Assembly (NCBI GenBank): GCA_035635555.1
Contig: DASQAT010000040.1
Span: forward strand, 1-64,000
Direction: 5' to 3'
Source: Candidatus Dormiibacterota bacterium
GTDB lineage: Bacteria > Acidobacteriota > Polarisedimenticolia > Gp22-AA2
DNA length: 64,000 nt
In this document: piece by piece, positions 45,551 to 55,576 of the stretch
Numbering within the stretch: the stretch's first letter is position 1
How the letters are laid out: each line of letters opens with the position of its first letter
Made by a program: the position numbers and the translations under genes
The notes under the pieces: generated by a model
What the model was told of the DNA's origin: nothing
The model's input: the letters and a program-made list of their open reading frames with translations, nothing else
The model's database searches: none

Positions 45551-47626
45551 ATGGACGAGATCAGCCGGCGGGAATTCCTCGTGGCCGCCGCGGCGCTCGG
45601 CGCATCGCTGGCCTGGGGCAGCGCTCACGCCAGGCCATCGCGCGTGCAGTGGCGCGAGCGGCGCGACCTGTTCCCGGAAGGGGTCGCATCCGGAGACCCG
45701 CAGTCCGACAACGTGCTGCTGTGGACGCGCTATCCCAGGAGCGATGGCTCGACCGAGGCCGGCCTGAGGCTCGAAGTCTCCGAGGACGCGGGCTTCGAGC
45801 GCATCGTCGCGACGGCGCGCGCCAGGGTCAGCGCAGCGTCGGACTGGACATGCCGCGTGCTCGCCGGTGGATTGAAACCGGCTCGCGAGTACTGGTATCG
45901 CTTCACGGACGATTCTGGAGCGGGGAGCCGTGTCGGACGCACGATCACCGCCCCCGGCGCCGATGACCCGCGCCCGGTGCGCTTCGCGTTCGTGAGCTGC
46001 CAGAACGTCAATCAGGGCGCCCAGCACGCGTACCGCCGCATGATCTACGAGGACGAACGTGCGCCGGTTGCGGAGCGCCTCTCCTTTGTCCTCCATCTGG
46101 GTGACTTCATCTACGAGATTGTCTGGTACCCGGAGGATCGGCCGCAGGGGATGTACGATCGTCGTCTTCGCGATATCGTGCGGTACGCGAACGGGGAGAA
46201 GGTCGCCGATTTCCACGTTCCGACGACAGTCGACGACTATCGGGCCGTGTATCGGGCCTACCTGCACGATCCCGATCTCCAGGACGCGCGTGCCCGCTGG
46301 CCGTTCGTCGCGATGTGGGACAACCACGAGTTCTCCTGGCTCGGATGGCAGTCGCTGCTGAAGCTCGGCGGCAAGACGCGCCCGGCGCAGACGCGCAAGG
46401 TGGCGGCGAATCAGGCGTGGTTCGAATACCAGCCGGCACGCATCAAGAGATCGACCGGCAAGGGGCTCGAGCGCTTCGATCCGCCGCACGTCGTCGATAC
46501 GCCGATCACGCGCTTCGATGCGCAGGGCCTCGGGCAGGAGCCGAACAATCTCGCCGCAATCGCCAGCCTCACGGGCTATCGTGCCCTGCGCTGGGGCCGC
46601 AACGTGGACCTGATCATCACCGACCAGCACAGCTACCGATCGGAGGAGCCGACCGATCGTCCCGAGGCCGCGGCCTTGTCGAGCGAGGATTTCCCCAACT
46701 TCATGCCGCAGGAGGCCCAGGAGATCCTCGACGCCGGACGCAACTACGCGGGGGGCCATCCCCCGGCGACGATTCGCTTCGGGGCGGCCGAGGTGCCGAA
46801 CTTCCGCAAGGAGGATCCGCCGCAGACGATTCTCGGCGCCGAGCAGAAGGCCTGGTTCCTGGATCGCCTGCGCACGTCGAAGGCGACGTGGAAAATCTGG
46901 GCCAACTCTCTCGGCACTCTCGACTGGCGCGCCGACCCGCAGAATCTCCCCGCCGGGCTCACGACGCCGTGGCCCGGAGCGGGCTACGCCGGCTTCGGCG
47001 GCGGCGATCACAGCGGCGCGTATGTGGAGCGAGCGGAGATCTACGATCTCGTCCGAGACGCGGGCATCACGGGATTCGCGACCGTCGCCGGCGATCGTCA
47101 CAGCTTCTGGGCCGGATTCGCGGCGAAGGCCCTACCGCCGGCGAAATTCGAGCCGGTGGGTGTCGCTTTCATCACGGGCTCGATCTCGGCGCCGGGTCTG
47201 GTCGAGGCGCTCGAGCACCGCTTCCCGAAGGACCATCCGTTGCGTCCGTTGTTTCTGGCCGACCGCCCGGATGGGGGAAAACCTCAGGCCGCCATCAACC
47301 TGTTATTGCGGCACGGCGTGCGCACCTGCGTCGAGTACGGAAAAACCGGCGACGCGGAGAAGGCGCGAAGGCTCTCGAATCCCGATCTCGCGCCCCACCT
47401 TTCCTTCGTCGATATCGGCGGCCACGGCTACGCCACGGTCAGGGTCGCGAGCGATGCCATCGAGAGCGAATTCGTGTGCATTCCGCGCCCGCTCGAACGT
47501 ACCGAGCGGGCCGACGGCGGCCCGCTGCGGTATCGAGTCGTTCATCGGGCGCCGCTGTGGACCAGGGACGAGCGCCCGCGGCTCGAGCAGCGGATCGTCG
47601 AGGGGGATCCGGGTCTGTCGGCCTAG
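45551..47626 (+). CDS. phoD: PhoD-family alkaline phosphatase/phosphodiesterase
   Basis: 691 residues with a Tat signal (ISRREFLVAAAALGASLAWG). An N-terminal PhoD_N beta domain (FPEGVASGDPQSDNVLLWTR) precedes the metallophosphatase core with VSCQN, VLHLGDFIYE, AMWDNHEFSW and VAGDRHSFW supplying the Fe/Ca ligands. PhoD enzymes release phosphate from organic mono- and diesters in the periplasm. The ATG at 45551 is chosen because it starts the Tat signal. The gene is monocistronic, and its stop overlaps that of the convergent lipoprotein gene. Confidence 0.93.
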   Translation: MDEISRREFLVAAAALGASLAWGSAHARPSRVQWRERRDLFPEGVASGDPQSDNVLLWTRYPRSDGSTEAGLRLEVSEDAGFERIVATARARVSAASDWTCRVLAGGLKPAREYWYRFTDDSGAGSRVGRTITAPGADDPRPVRFAFVSCQNVNQGAQHAYRRMIYEDERAPVAERLSFVLHLGDFIYEIVWYPEDRPQGMYDRRLRDIVRYANGEKVADFHVPTTVDDYRAVYRAYLHDPDLQDARARWPFVAMWDNHEFSWLGWQSLLKLGGKTRPAQTRKVAANQAWFEYQPARIKRSTGKGLERFDPPHVVDTPITRFDAQGLGQEPNNLAAIASLTGYRALRWGRNVDLIITDQHSYRSEEPTDRPEAAALSSEDFPNFMPQEAQEILDAGRNYAGGHPPATIRFGAAEVPNFRKEDPPQTILGAEQKAWFLDRLRTSKATWKIWANSLGTLDWRADPQNLPAGLTTPWPGAGYAGFGGGDHSGAYVERAEIYDLVRDAGITGFATVAGDRHSFWAGFAAKALPPAKFEPVGVAFITGSISAPGLVEALEHRFPKDHPLRPLFLADRPDGGKPQAAINLLLRHGVRTCVEYGKTGDAEKARRLSNPDLAPHLSFVDIGGHGYATVRVASDAIESEFVCIPRPLERTERADGGPLRYRVVHRAPLWTRDERPRLEQRIVEGDPGLSA

Positions 47627-48705
47627 CCGCCGATCGCGAGCACGACCTCCTTGCCCTTGAAGACATCCGGGTCGAGAATCACTACGCGGGCGCTGCCGTG
47701 GTCCTCGGAGGTTTCGATGGAAAAGTCCCTGCCTTCCTGGTAGACCGGCGGCAACAGACGGACCATGCGAATCTGTTCGAGGCCGAAGTTCTGCGGCACG
47801 AGGTCGATGCTGGTCTGCGCCCTCAGATCCAGCGACTCGTTGAAGGTGACCCCCTTCACGTCGCGCAGACGCTTCAGAACCGGGCTCAACACTCCCTCGT
47901 CCTTGAGATTCTGAGCGTTGGCGGCGTGGTAGAACAGGCTGTTCTCCCGGGTAGCCATGTCGCTCTCGAGCTGAGACCTGGCTTGCTCGAGCGCCGCGGC
48001 TTCCGACTGGGCGGCATCGCGCTCGCTCTTGTAGGCGTCCCGCTCCTTGACGAGCTGGCGCTGGCGCGCCCGGCGAACGCGGACCGGTGTCTGGCCGGCA
48101 TCCCCCTGGGTCACATACGTGCGGAAGGAGTCCTGCTGTGGATCGTAGAAGAACCACACCTTGTTGCCTGCCAGAAGCTCGTCCGTCTGGTCGACCTGGC
48201 TTAGCAGGGCCTTGGCCTTAGTGGCGTCCAGATTGGCCTCGCCGGTCAGATAGGCCATCGCCAGGTCCTGGTGCCTGTCGCCGCGCTTCGCCATCACGAA
48301 TTTATCGGGCAGGGCCTGCTCGAGGTGCGCCACCTTCTCCTGCAGCTCCCGGATGCTGTCACGGTCCGCGATGATCTTCTGCAGGAGCGTCTTGTAGGAA
48401 ATGTCCTTTTCCTGCTCCACGAGCGCGTTGAGCACGTCACGCTGCTCGGGATTCAGATCCTGCGTGAAGATCTCGCTGAACTGGAGCGTCCGCTCGCCGG
48501 GCTTGCGGGAGGAATTGAAGACCTCGATACGCTTCATCATGGTGTCCGAGGTCTTGTCGATTTCGCTCCGATCTTCCTGCAGCTGGCCCAAGAGCTCATC
48601 GGAAGTCTTGGCCGAGCCCGGCCCCGGTCTAGAGCAGCCGGTCGCTCCGAAGACGACCGTCGCGGCGATCGCCGCGGTCACCAACAAACTCCTCGTGTGC
48701 TTCAT
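47623..48705 (-). CDS. Coiled-coil lipoprotein, unknown
   Basis: 360 residues. The signal peptide ends in a lipobox, VVFGATGCSRP, so the protein is lipid-anchored. Long charged helices (for example IIADRDSIRELQEKVAHLEQ and LVKERDAYKSERDAAQSEAA) predict an extended coiled coil of about 250 residues. A C-terminal beta-rich domain (SIDLVPQNFGLEQIRMVRLL, VILDPDVFKGKEVVLAIGG) follows. It could span part of the periplasm. The last 4 bases overlap the 3' end of phoD in the opposite direction. Confidence 0.8.
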   Translation of the reverse strand: MKHTRSLLVTAAIAATVVFGATGCSRPGPGSAKTSDELLGQLQEDRSEIDKTSDTMMKRIEVFNSSRKPGERTLQFSEIFTQDLNPEQRDVLNALVEQEKDISYKTLLQKIIADRDSIRELQEKVAHLEQALPDKFVMAKRGDRHQDLAMAYLTGEANLDATKAKALLSQVDQTDELLAGNKVWFFYDPQQDSFRTYVTQGDAGQTPVRVRRARQRQLVKERDAYKSERDAAQSEAAALEQARSQLESDMATRENSLFYHAANAQNLKDEGVLSPVLKRLRDVKGVTFNESLDLRAQTSIDLVPQNFGLEQIRMVRLLPPVYQEGRDFSIETSEDHGSARVVILDPDVFKGKEVVLAIGG

Positions 48706-49043
48706 GACGCCTCCTGCGGGGTGGTCCCCGCCATAAGGTGTTTTAGACTGAGCCGGCAGCAGGATTCATGCCACTCGCGACTCTATGGCGGAGGAGTCGA
48801 TCAATCTCGACTCGAGGACCCGCGCGCTCTCGACCCCGTGCGACACAAACCGTTGCTCGAACGGAATTTGCCGCGACGCGAAGCGGCGTGAGGCGCTCGC
48901 AGCTCGCGGACTTCGCGCAACGAGCCTCCAGAGTTGACTGTCGGCTGCACAGTACGGTTGCCGTCCGCCTCGGATGACAGCCGCCGGGTTCTGACCGACC
49001 GGATCGTTGCAACCTTCCCGGATCCGTTGTCGTATAACCGGCG
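48706..49043. other. Intergenic region, nothing recognised
   Basis: 338 bp between the divergent lipoprotein and TAP-like hydrolase genes. It must carry both promoters, but I see no clear -35/-10 pair, hairpin or small gene. Confidence 0.5.
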
Positions 49044-50489
49044 ATGAAAACGAGACGCAGAGTTCTCGCGGCGCTCCTTCTGCTCCCCCTCAGTCTGGGT
49101 GAGCTTGCGGCCGGCTCGAAGAAGCTCAAGCCATGCCATGTGCCGGGTGTGGACGAGGAGGTCCTCTGCGGCCGGTACGAGGTCTATGAGAACCGTGCCG
49201 CCCGCAAGGGAAGAAAGATTGGGCTCAACATCGTCGTTCTTCCGGCGAAGGGTCCGAGAGTCGCAGCGGATCCCCTGGTCTTCCTCGCCGGCGGGGGAGT
49301 CGCACCGGCCACCAGCTATGCGGGCTTCCTGGGCGAGTCGTACTCCAATCTGCGACGTCAGCGCGACATCCTTCTGGTCGACCAGCGGGGGACCGGAGGG
49401 TCCAACCCGCTGGAGTGCGATCTGACCACGGATCCCGCGAGCGCGGAGTATCGCGACGAGGGCCGCTTCCTGGCGGCGGTTCGCCGGTGCCGGAAGGAGC
49501 TGGAGCAGAAGGCCGACCTGCGCTATTACACGACGCCGATCGCGATGGATGACCTGGACGAGGTCAGGGGAGCGCTCGGGTATCCGCGCCTCAACCTGTT
49601 CGGCGTGTCGTACGGAACGACGGCGGCGATGGTCTACCTGCGCCAGCATCCGGATCGCGTCCGGACCGTCGCCTTGCAGGGCGTCATTCCCCTCGACGTG
49701 CCGATGTGGCTCGAAGTGCCCCGCTCGTCACAGCAGGCGCTCGAGCAGGTCTTCGCCGCCTGCGCCCGGCAGCCGGGCTGTCACGAAGCCTTCCCGGAGC
49801 TCGAAAACGAATTCAACTCGCTCCTGAAGCGCCTCGCCGGGAAGTCCGTCACGGTCAAGGTGAAAAACCCGGAGACCGGCCAGGAGATGGAAGTCACCGT
49901 CGACGACGAGATCCTGCGCTACTATGTCTTCAGAGCGTTGTACTCCGCTTCCCGCATCCACGATTTTCCCCTGCTCGTCCATCTTGCTCATCAAGGTGAC
50001 TATCAGCCTCTCGCCGAGAGAGTCGCCGTAAGGGGAGAGAGCGGGATTCCGAAGGGTATCTATCTTTCGATCGTCTGCAGCGAAATCATCCCGCAGTTCG
50101 ACCCGGGCGCGCTGCCGGCGGCGACGGCGGACACGTTCATGGGTGGTCTTCGCGTCGGGCGGGACGTCAGCGCCTGCCGGGAGTGGATCCGAGGCTGGCT
50201 GCCGCCGGACTTCTGGATCCCGGTCAAATCTGATGTGCCCGTCCTGGTCATGAACGGCGCCCTCGATCACGTGACCCCGCCGCGCTACGGGGAGCGAGTG
50301 GCGCAATCGCTGGCCCACGCACGCCGGCTCGTCCTGTCGCAGCGCGGACACAACGATACGGATCCGTGCGTCAACGGGATGATCGAATCCTTCATGCTCG
50401 CCGGCACCCTCGCGAGGCTGGACACGAGCTGTCTCGCGAAGACGGAAGACCTGTCCTTCGCCCTGAAGGGCGATGATCTGATGAAGTGA
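49044..50489 (+). CDS. Exported alpha/beta-hydrolase, peptidase S33/TAP-like
   Basis: 481 residues with a signal peptide (VLAALLLLPLSLGELAAG). The nucleophile elbow is NLFGVSYGTTAAMVYLRQHP, the catalytic Asp lies in MNGALDHVTPP and the His in SQRGHNDTDP. DQRGTGGSNPLEC gives the oxyanion region typical of prolyl aminopeptidase-like enzymes. A C-terminal TAP-like region (VPVLVMNGALDHVTPPRYGE) supports assignment to the Streptomyces tripeptidyl-aminopeptidase group. Substrates are probably short peptides outside the cytosol. Confidence 0.9.
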   Translation: MKTRRRVLAALLLLPLSLGELAAGSKKLKPCHVPGVDEEVLCGRYEVYENRAARKGRKIGLNIVVLPAKGPRVAADPLVFLAGGGVAPATSYAGFLGESYSNLRRQRDILLVDQRGTGGSNPLECDLTTDPASAEYRDEGRFLAAVRRCRKELEQKADLRYYTTPIAMDDLDEVRGALGYPRLNLFGVSYGTTAAMVYLRQHPDRVRTVALQGVIPLDVPMWLEVPRSSQQALEQVFAACARQPGCHEAFPELENEFNSLLKRLAGKSVTVKVKNPETGQEMEVTVDDEILRYYVFRALYSASRIHDFPLLVHLAHQGDYQPLAERVAVRGESGIPKGIYLSIVCSEIIPQFDPGALPAATADTFMGGLRVGRDVSACREWIRGWLPPDFWIPVKSDVPVLVMNGALDHVTPPRYGERVAQSLAHARRLVLSQRGHNDTDPCVNGMIESFMLAGTLARLDTSCLAKTEDLSFALKGDDLMK

Positions 50490-50509
50490 GAAGCCTGCCT
50501 GACGGAGTG

Positions 50510-50555
50510 TCGTGTCCGCTCGAGTGGACAAATCCGGCCTCGCGCGAGGTCGCCG
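50510..50555. repeat. Dispersed intergenic repeat, copy 2
   Basis: Second copy of the element at 15451-15496 (about 8 differences in 46 bases by eye). It follows the TAP-like hydrolase gene by 20 bp. The rest of 50556-50708 shows no gene. Confidence 0.55.
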
Positions 50556-50708
50556 AAGCCCGGGGACGTTGCGAGCGGACCAGTGGCAAGCCCGCGGCCC
50601 CGAGCCTGAGCACGCCCCAATCGAGCCACCACTGAACCGTCGGCACGGGACGGCACGACGTTAGAGTCCGAACTCCGGGCGAGCAGCGGGGCCCGGCCGC
50701 GGCGATCG

Positions 50709-52112
50709 CTATTGCTTCGTGGCCGGTCCCCAGAGCTCGACGACTCCATTGCGCCGGATCAGCTCGATGAAGACGTTCTTGCCGCTCTTGTGCTTCAAGA
50801 CGGGGAAGTTGTAGGTGTGGGGCAATCCCGTGATGCACTCCTCGCACTGGATCGGGCCAGCATTCTCCTGACTCCTGTTTCCCTGAGCGTCGAAGATCGC
50901 AATGTTGAAGGCGGAGACGTCGACCTCGTGCGTCGTGCTCCACGTGACTGTCCCGGAGCCGGCGCCCAACGGATTCGCGAAGCTGATCGTGATCGGCTCG
51001 ATCCGCTGATCGCAGGCGGACGGATCCTGCCCGGGGTTCGGAATCGTGGGACAGTTGTCGCAGGCGTTCGGCACGCCGTCGCCGTCCGTATCGAGACCGT
51101 TGGCGTCGTCGTCGACCAAGCCGTTGCAGTCGTTGTCGAGGCCGTCGCAAATCTCGGGGTTCCCGGGAAAGCGCGCCGGGTCGGCGTCGTCGCAGTCTCC
51201 CTGGCAGGTCGACACACCGTCGTGATCGGCGTCGACGCAGGAGATGCCCTGGAAGAACGCGAAACCGGTCACGGCGCCGCTATCCGACCCGTTGATGATC
51301 GTCGTGCTGCCCACGTACAGGCAAAGATCGGCCGCCGGTGCGACGATCGTGAGGCGCGCGTCGCCGGAGGCGTCGGGCAGGACGCCGGTGTCGAACCACT
51401 GGCTGTCGCGCAGGTCGGGGGCCGTCGTGCAGGGTCCCACACGCGCCAGGATGCGGCCGACGGCCGTCGAGGGCGCGAACTGGTCGTTGCAGCTGTTGGA
51501 GCCGCTCAGCACCCCGAGCGAATCCGGATCACAGTCGCTGTAGACCACGGGCGTTCGGAAATGCAGCGTCAGGTTGAGCGCGTTCCCGTTGGAGGACTGT
51601 GCCAGGATTTCCGGCTTTCCGGCGCCTGTGCCGCAGGGCAGCGGCTGCACGAGGTTCGGCGCCGCGGGGTCATATTTCTGCGCGGCTTCCACGCCATATC
51701 CGAATTCCGGCGCGGCTCCGCTCAGGGAGACGAGAAGACCGTTGCCGTCGTTCCCCTGGACGACGATGACGAGACGCCGGGGTCCGTCCGGCTGAACCGG
51801 GCAGCCGTGGGCCTGTGGGTCGGACCAGTCGGTCTGGATCGTCGTCTGCCCGTCTCCAAGGCTTCCGGCCTCGTTGAGGCACACGACACCGTCCTTCGCT
51901 TCGCAGGCGATGTCCAAAGGACCCGTGTTCGTCCCGAGAGGGTCGCTCAATTGATACGCCAGGGCAGCCACCGGCGTCGAATCGGCGCAGAGGAAATAGG
52001 AACCGCGCGCGTGCCCGACGAACGTCGGGGTTTCGCAGGAGGCGCTGGCGTAAGGGACGATGAGCAAGCAGGACAGGCTCGAGAGGAACAGGAGGGCGAC
52101 AATCTTTCGCAT
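50709..52112 (-). CDS. Secreted protein with MopE-type metal-binding motif
   Basis: 467 residues. The signal peptide is RKIVALLFLSSLSCLLIVPY ending ASASC. A long beta-rich N-terminal domain with several Cys leads to a calcium/copper-type repeat region: CVDADHDGVSTCQGDCDDAD, then PEICDGLDNDCNGLVDDD (MopE-like putative metal-binding motif) and a TSP3-like DGVPNACDNCPTIPNP. A fibronectin-like C-terminal domain (GTVTWSTTHEVDVSAFNIAI) ends at NGVVELWGPATKQ. It belongs to the same secreted-protein style as the genes at 16.1, 35.1 and 61.4 kb. Confidence 0.82.
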   Translation of the reverse strand: MRKIVALLFLSSLSCLLIVPYASASCETPTFVGHARGSYFLCADSTPVAALAYQLSDPLGTNTGPLDIACEAKDGVVCLNEAGSLGDGQTTIQTDWSDPQAHGCPVQPDGPRRLVIVVQGNDGNGLLVSLSGAAPEFGYGVEAAQKYDPAAPNLVQPLPCGTGAGKPEILAQSSNGNALNLTLHFRTPVVYSDCDPDSLGVLSGSNSCNDQFAPSTAVGRILARVGPCTTAPDLRDSQWFDTGVLPDASGDARLTIVAPAADLCLYVGSTTIINGSDSGAVTGFAFFQGISCVDADHDGVSTCQGDCDDADPARFPGNPEICDGLDNDCNGLVDDDANGLDTDGDGVPNACDNCPTIPNPGQDPSACDQRIEPITISFANPLGAGSGTVTWSTTHEVDVSAFNIAIFDAQGNRSQENAGPIQCEECITGLPHTYNFPVLKHKSGKNVFIELIRRNGVVELWGPATKQ

Positions 52113-52343
52113 GGTCGTTCTCCTCCAGGTGACAGGGTGAGAGAAACGAGCACCGCCCTTATTTACCACGAGAGCGACGAACGGGCAATATGAAACCTGT
52201 GTCCGGGGACGCGGGCCCCGAAAGCAAAACATCGTGATCGCGACGCCGGACGAGGGCTCCGCGTGTCCGAGGTGTCGCACTTGAAGTCGTGGTTTCACCC
52301 GATGGCAGATCGCCGGCAGCCTCGCGGGGCTGCACACGAGGCT

Positions 52344-53489
52344 TCAGAAGCTCTTTTCGAAGGCGAAGCCGACTTCATGGCCGCCCCGGCGGCCATCCCT
52401 GACGGCGTCGATCCCGTAGCCGTAGCCGATAATGCAATCCGCGCCCCACAAAGTCTTGAAGCCGACCCCGGCGCCGATCCCGGGGAAGCGGTGCCAGCCG
52501 ATGGTTTCGCCGGTCGCCGCGTCGAGCTGCCTCAGCGTCGCGTAATCGCCATAGAGGTGCCCGGTCAGTTGATGCGCCGAAGCGATCGGGAATGCGAAGT
52601 CAAGATTCGCGAGGACGAAGCTCTCGGCGAGCAGCTCGCGTGTGTAGTAGCCGTGAAGCGTGTAGGAGAAGGGATCGATGCCGAGCATGTTGCCGCCCAG
52701 TTTCCAGGCGCTCAGCTCGTCGATATGTCTGCCGAGCCCTCCGTGGACGCCCACGACGATCAAGGTCCGGCCGGCCGGGATTCTTCCTCCAAGCGAGGCG
52801 GAGAGGCGATCGCTTCGAGTCCACGCTGGGAATGTGACGCCGTTCGGTCCGAAGGGATGGAATCCGGTGCGTTCGTTGGTGTCGGCCTCGAGATACAGCT
52901 CGACGCCGCGAGTTGATGTGAGACCGGGCTCGATGCCGCCGATGCGGAACTCGGCCATGAGCTGCTGAGTGCGGAAGTCGTGAGGACGGGTGAAGCGAAG
53001 AGTGTCGCTGGCGTTGCGGAAGGAGGTGCCGCTGACCGTGTACGTGGCGCGGATGTTGATCGGCAGCGGCGATGAGCCCGGGATCGTCTGGTTGACAAAC
53101 ACACGCGCGTTGACCGAGTCGCCGTAGAACTGCTGGTGCGACAGCCGCTCGCCGCTCGTGTAGGGATCGACTCCGTCGAGAAATGCCCCGCCGCCGATTC
53201 CGAGGCCGAGTGTGGTGTTGGGATTCCCGCCCGCGAAATAGCTCAGCTCGGCATCCGCGTAGATGCCGGCGTAGACGAGACGCAGCGCGGTATGCTCCCA
53301 GGGGAGGTGATTCCGGTTGAACCAGAAGGCGCCGAATCCGCCCGGCCATTCCTCGCCGTGCAAGACGGACGTGCTCGATTGCGCTGTCAGGATCGTACGC
53401 GGCTCGACGTCAACCTGGGCGAAGGTGTCACCACGCACGAGCGCGACAAGGAGAGCAACACAACCCAGTCGAATCCAGGCGGTGTTCAT
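52344..53489 (-). CDS. Outer-membrane beta-barrel protein
   Basis: 381 residues. Signal peptide WIRLGCVALLVALVRGDTFA, then alternating amphipathic strands throughout (LRLVYAGIYADAELSYFAGG, INIRATYTVSGTSF, GVELYLEADTN, HQLTGHLYGDYATLRQ). The C-terminus GHEVGFAFEKSF ends in Phe, the BAM recognition signal. Roughly 14-16 strands are plausible. Transport substrate, if any, is unknown. The frame opens at 53636 but the ATG at 53489 begins the signal peptide. Confidence 0.8.
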   Translation of the reverse strand: MNTAWIRLGCVALLVALVRGDTFAQVDVEPRTILTAQSSTSVLHGEEWPGGFGAFWFNRNHLPWEHTALRLVYAGIYADAELSYFAGGNPNTTLGLGIGGGAFLDGVDPYTSGERLSHQQFYGDSVNARVFVNQTIPGSSPLPINIRATYTVSGTSFRNASDTLRFTRPHDFRTQQLMAEFRIGGIEPGLTSTRGVELYLEADTNERTGFHPFGPNGVTFPAWTRSDRLSASLGGRIPAGRTLIVVGVHGGLGRHIDELSAWKLGGNMLGIDPFSYTLHGYYTRELLAESFVLANLDFAFPIASAHQLTGHLYGDYATLRQLDAATGETIGWHRFPGIGAGVGFKTLWGADCIIGYGYGIDAVRDGRRGGHEVGFAFEKSF

Positions 53490-53683
53490 CGTGTCGCCGC
53501 AGACCGCTCCCGTCACCGTTCCCCCCCCTCTTGTTACGTGTAAGAGCCCGCGGGGCAGAAAATCCTTCGCCGCTGAAGGAAAGACCTCTCTTGACAGTCT
53601 GGGTGACGCGCATTCCAGGAGGAAATCGCCACACACTTGCTGCCGGAGCAGGCTAGAATCGCTGGCAAACGAGGAGGGGGTTC

Positions 53684-54229
53684 ATGCGCCGACTTTTCAT
53701 CGCCCTGTTCGCCGTGGCCCTTGCCTTCCCAGCTGCGGCATCCGACAAGTTCACCGTCCACGATGACAGGCCGATGGACGATGCGCGACGGCCTGCGCCC
53801 GGGAAGGCCCTGATCTACTTCGTGCGGACCCAGACCATGGGGTTCGCTCTGATCATGAGCAAGCCTTACGTCCCGGTTGAAGTCGATCCAGGCAAGCACG
53901 AATTCGTCGTGGAGGCGGCGAACGCCGGTTTCCTGGAAGCGGACGTCACCCCCGACAGAGTCTATGTCGTCCAGGTGGCTATCCACATGGGAGCGATGAA
54001 GGCGCGCACCCACTTCGAGGTCGCTCGCACCCTCACCACCACGGACGAGGGCTTGAATTGGGTCAAGGAGGACGCTTCCAAGATCCAGGAGGTCATCAAG
54101 AAATATCGTGACAAGGGGGAGGAGTTCGAGCACCTGAAGCCGGAGGACGGCTTCGCCGGGCCACCCTGGAAGAAGCAGGGCGTGGCTCAGGTCATCGCCG
54201 TCAGGTCAGGCAGCGATCGATCGCCGTGA
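53684..54229 (+). CDS. DUF2846-like secreted protein
   Basis: 181 residues with a signal peptide (MRRLFIALFAVALAFPAAAS). The core GKALIYFVRTQTMGFALIMS, then VPVEVDPGKHEFVVEAAN and ADVTPDRVYVVQVAIHMGAM matches the small beta-sandwich of DUF2846-type proteins. A helical, lysine-rich tail follows. GAGGAGGGGG precedes the ATG. Its 3' end overlaps the convergent aminotransferase gene by 29 bp. Confidence 0.8.
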   Translation: MRRLFIALFAVALAFPAAASDKFTVHDDRPMDDARRPAPGKALIYFVRTQTMGFALIMSKPYVPVEVDPGKHEFVVEAANAGFLEADVTPDRVYVVQVAIHMGAMKARTHFEVARTLTTTDEGLNWVKEDASKIQEVIKKYRDKGEEFEHLKPEDGFAGPPWKKQGVAQVIAVRSGSDRSP

Positions 54230-55367
54230 GCGCCTGCTGGATGTCATCCGCGTCGTTGTAAAGATGCGGGGAGAATCTCAGGACGTTCCTGCGCGCCGAC
54301 ACGACGATCCGGGCTTCGTTGAGACGCTCGGCCAGGATCCGCACGTCCGTGCCGGCGAACCGGGTTGCGACGATCGAGGAGCGCGCACCGTCGTCGGTGG
54401 GCGACAGGATTTCGGCCTTCCTTTCGCGCAACCCCTCGATCAGGAGGTCGGCGAGCCTCTTGTTCCTGGAGAAGATCCGCCCGACGTCCAGCTGGAGCAG
54501 GTAATCGATCGAGCTGGCGAGGCCCGGCGCGCACCCGTAGGCCATGGTGCTGAACTCGAAACGGTGGGCGTTCGGGGGAAGTTTCAGTCGATCGGCGCGC
54601 AGATCCCACATCCGCTCATGGGATCGGAATCCGACGAGCCCCGGCTCGAGACGTTCGTGAAGATGGGGGGCGAGATACATCACGGCGACTCCGAACGGCC
54701 CGCACAGCCACTTGTAGGACGCGGTGATCAGGGCGTCGGCCCCGAGCGCCCCGACGTCGATCGGGATTCCGCCCGCCGACTGCGTTGCGTCGATGACGAG
54801 CAGGGCTCCGTTCCGGTGCGCGGCTTCAGCCAGCGCCGCCACGTCGAGTCGCCGGCCGGTGCTGTAAATCACGTCGGAGACGCAGACGACGACGGTCCCG
54901 CGATCGATCAGGCCGATCAGATCGTCGGCCAGCGGACAATCGCCCTTCATGCCGGCGAGCCTGACTTCGGCTCCCGTGTGGCGCGCGACTCGCGCCCACG
55001 GGTAGACCGTGCTCGGAAACTCCAGACCGGTGCTGACGATGTTGCTGCCGGCAGGCGGCGCGACGGCCCAGGCGAGGGAAGCCAGCAGCTCGGTCGCGCT
55101 CGATCCGACAGCGATCTCCTCGGGACGGCAGTTGAACAGCCGCGCGGCCGATGCGTGCAGTGTCGCGAAGGCCCGCTCCTCAGCAGCCTCGTCGAAATGG
55201 ATCGTTCCGTTCTCGGCGAGATCATGCGTCCATTCGACCACCGCCCGCTCCGCGCCGCTGTACATGAGACAGACCGAGGCGGTGTTGAGGTAGACACTCC
55301 TCCTGCTCGCTGGAAAGTCGCCCGGTGCGACGATCGGGGTCAGGTCGGACAATGCGATGTCGCCCAT
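54201..55367 (-). CDS. Class V aminotransferase (cysteine desulfurase-like fold)
   Basis: 388 residues, cytosolic PLP enzyme. The Schiff-base Lys is in DALITASYKWLCGPFG, with the PLP-binding Asp in LLVIDATQSAGGIPIDVGAL and the phosphate-contact SSATELLASLAWA. FSPHLYNDADDIQQALTAI at the C-terminus is typical of the family. It lacks the catalytic Cys loop of IscS/SufS, so selenocysteine-lyase/isopenicillin-epimerase-like relatives are closer. I use ATG 55367, which has GGAAGG 6 bp upstream; ATG 55385 is an alternative. Confidence 0.88.
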   Translation of the reverse strand: MGDIALSDLTPIVAPGDFPASRRSVYLNTASVCLMYSGAERAVVEWTHDLAENGTIHFDEAAEERAFATLHASAARLFNCRPEEIAVGSSATELLASLAWAVAPPAGSNIVSTGLEFPSTVYPWARVARHTGAEVRLAGMKGDCPLADDLIGLIDRGTVVVCVSDVIYSTGRRLDVAALAEAAHRNGALLVIDATQSAGGIPIDVGALGADALITASYKWLCGPFGVAVMYLAPHLHERLEPGLVGFRSHERMWDLRADRLKLPPNAHRFEFSTMAYGCAPGLASSIDYLLQLDVGRIFSRNKRLADLLIEGLRERKAEILSPTDDGARSSIVATRFAGTDVRILAERLNEARIVVSARRNVLRFSPHLYNDADDIQQALTAIDRCLT

Positions 55368-55576
55368 CCTCCACCTTCCACCCATGACTTGTTGACCAGC
55401 TTACCCAGGTGGAGGTCCCGGTGTCCATCCTCCGGAGGCGCGAGGGCAGCGGCTCGTGAACCCCTCTTCCGATGAGGAGCTATGGGCCGGTGACGACGTC
55501 TTCCTCGCACCGTGCACGCCTCGATTCGATCCGAGATCGATAGCCCCGCACGCGGGCTTCGGCCCTTCAGGAAGCC

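Noticed and set aside
45431-47101. Long minus-strand frame antisense to phoD
   Set aside because: No domain or signal peptide before Met 45430; it is a high-GC antisense artefact.
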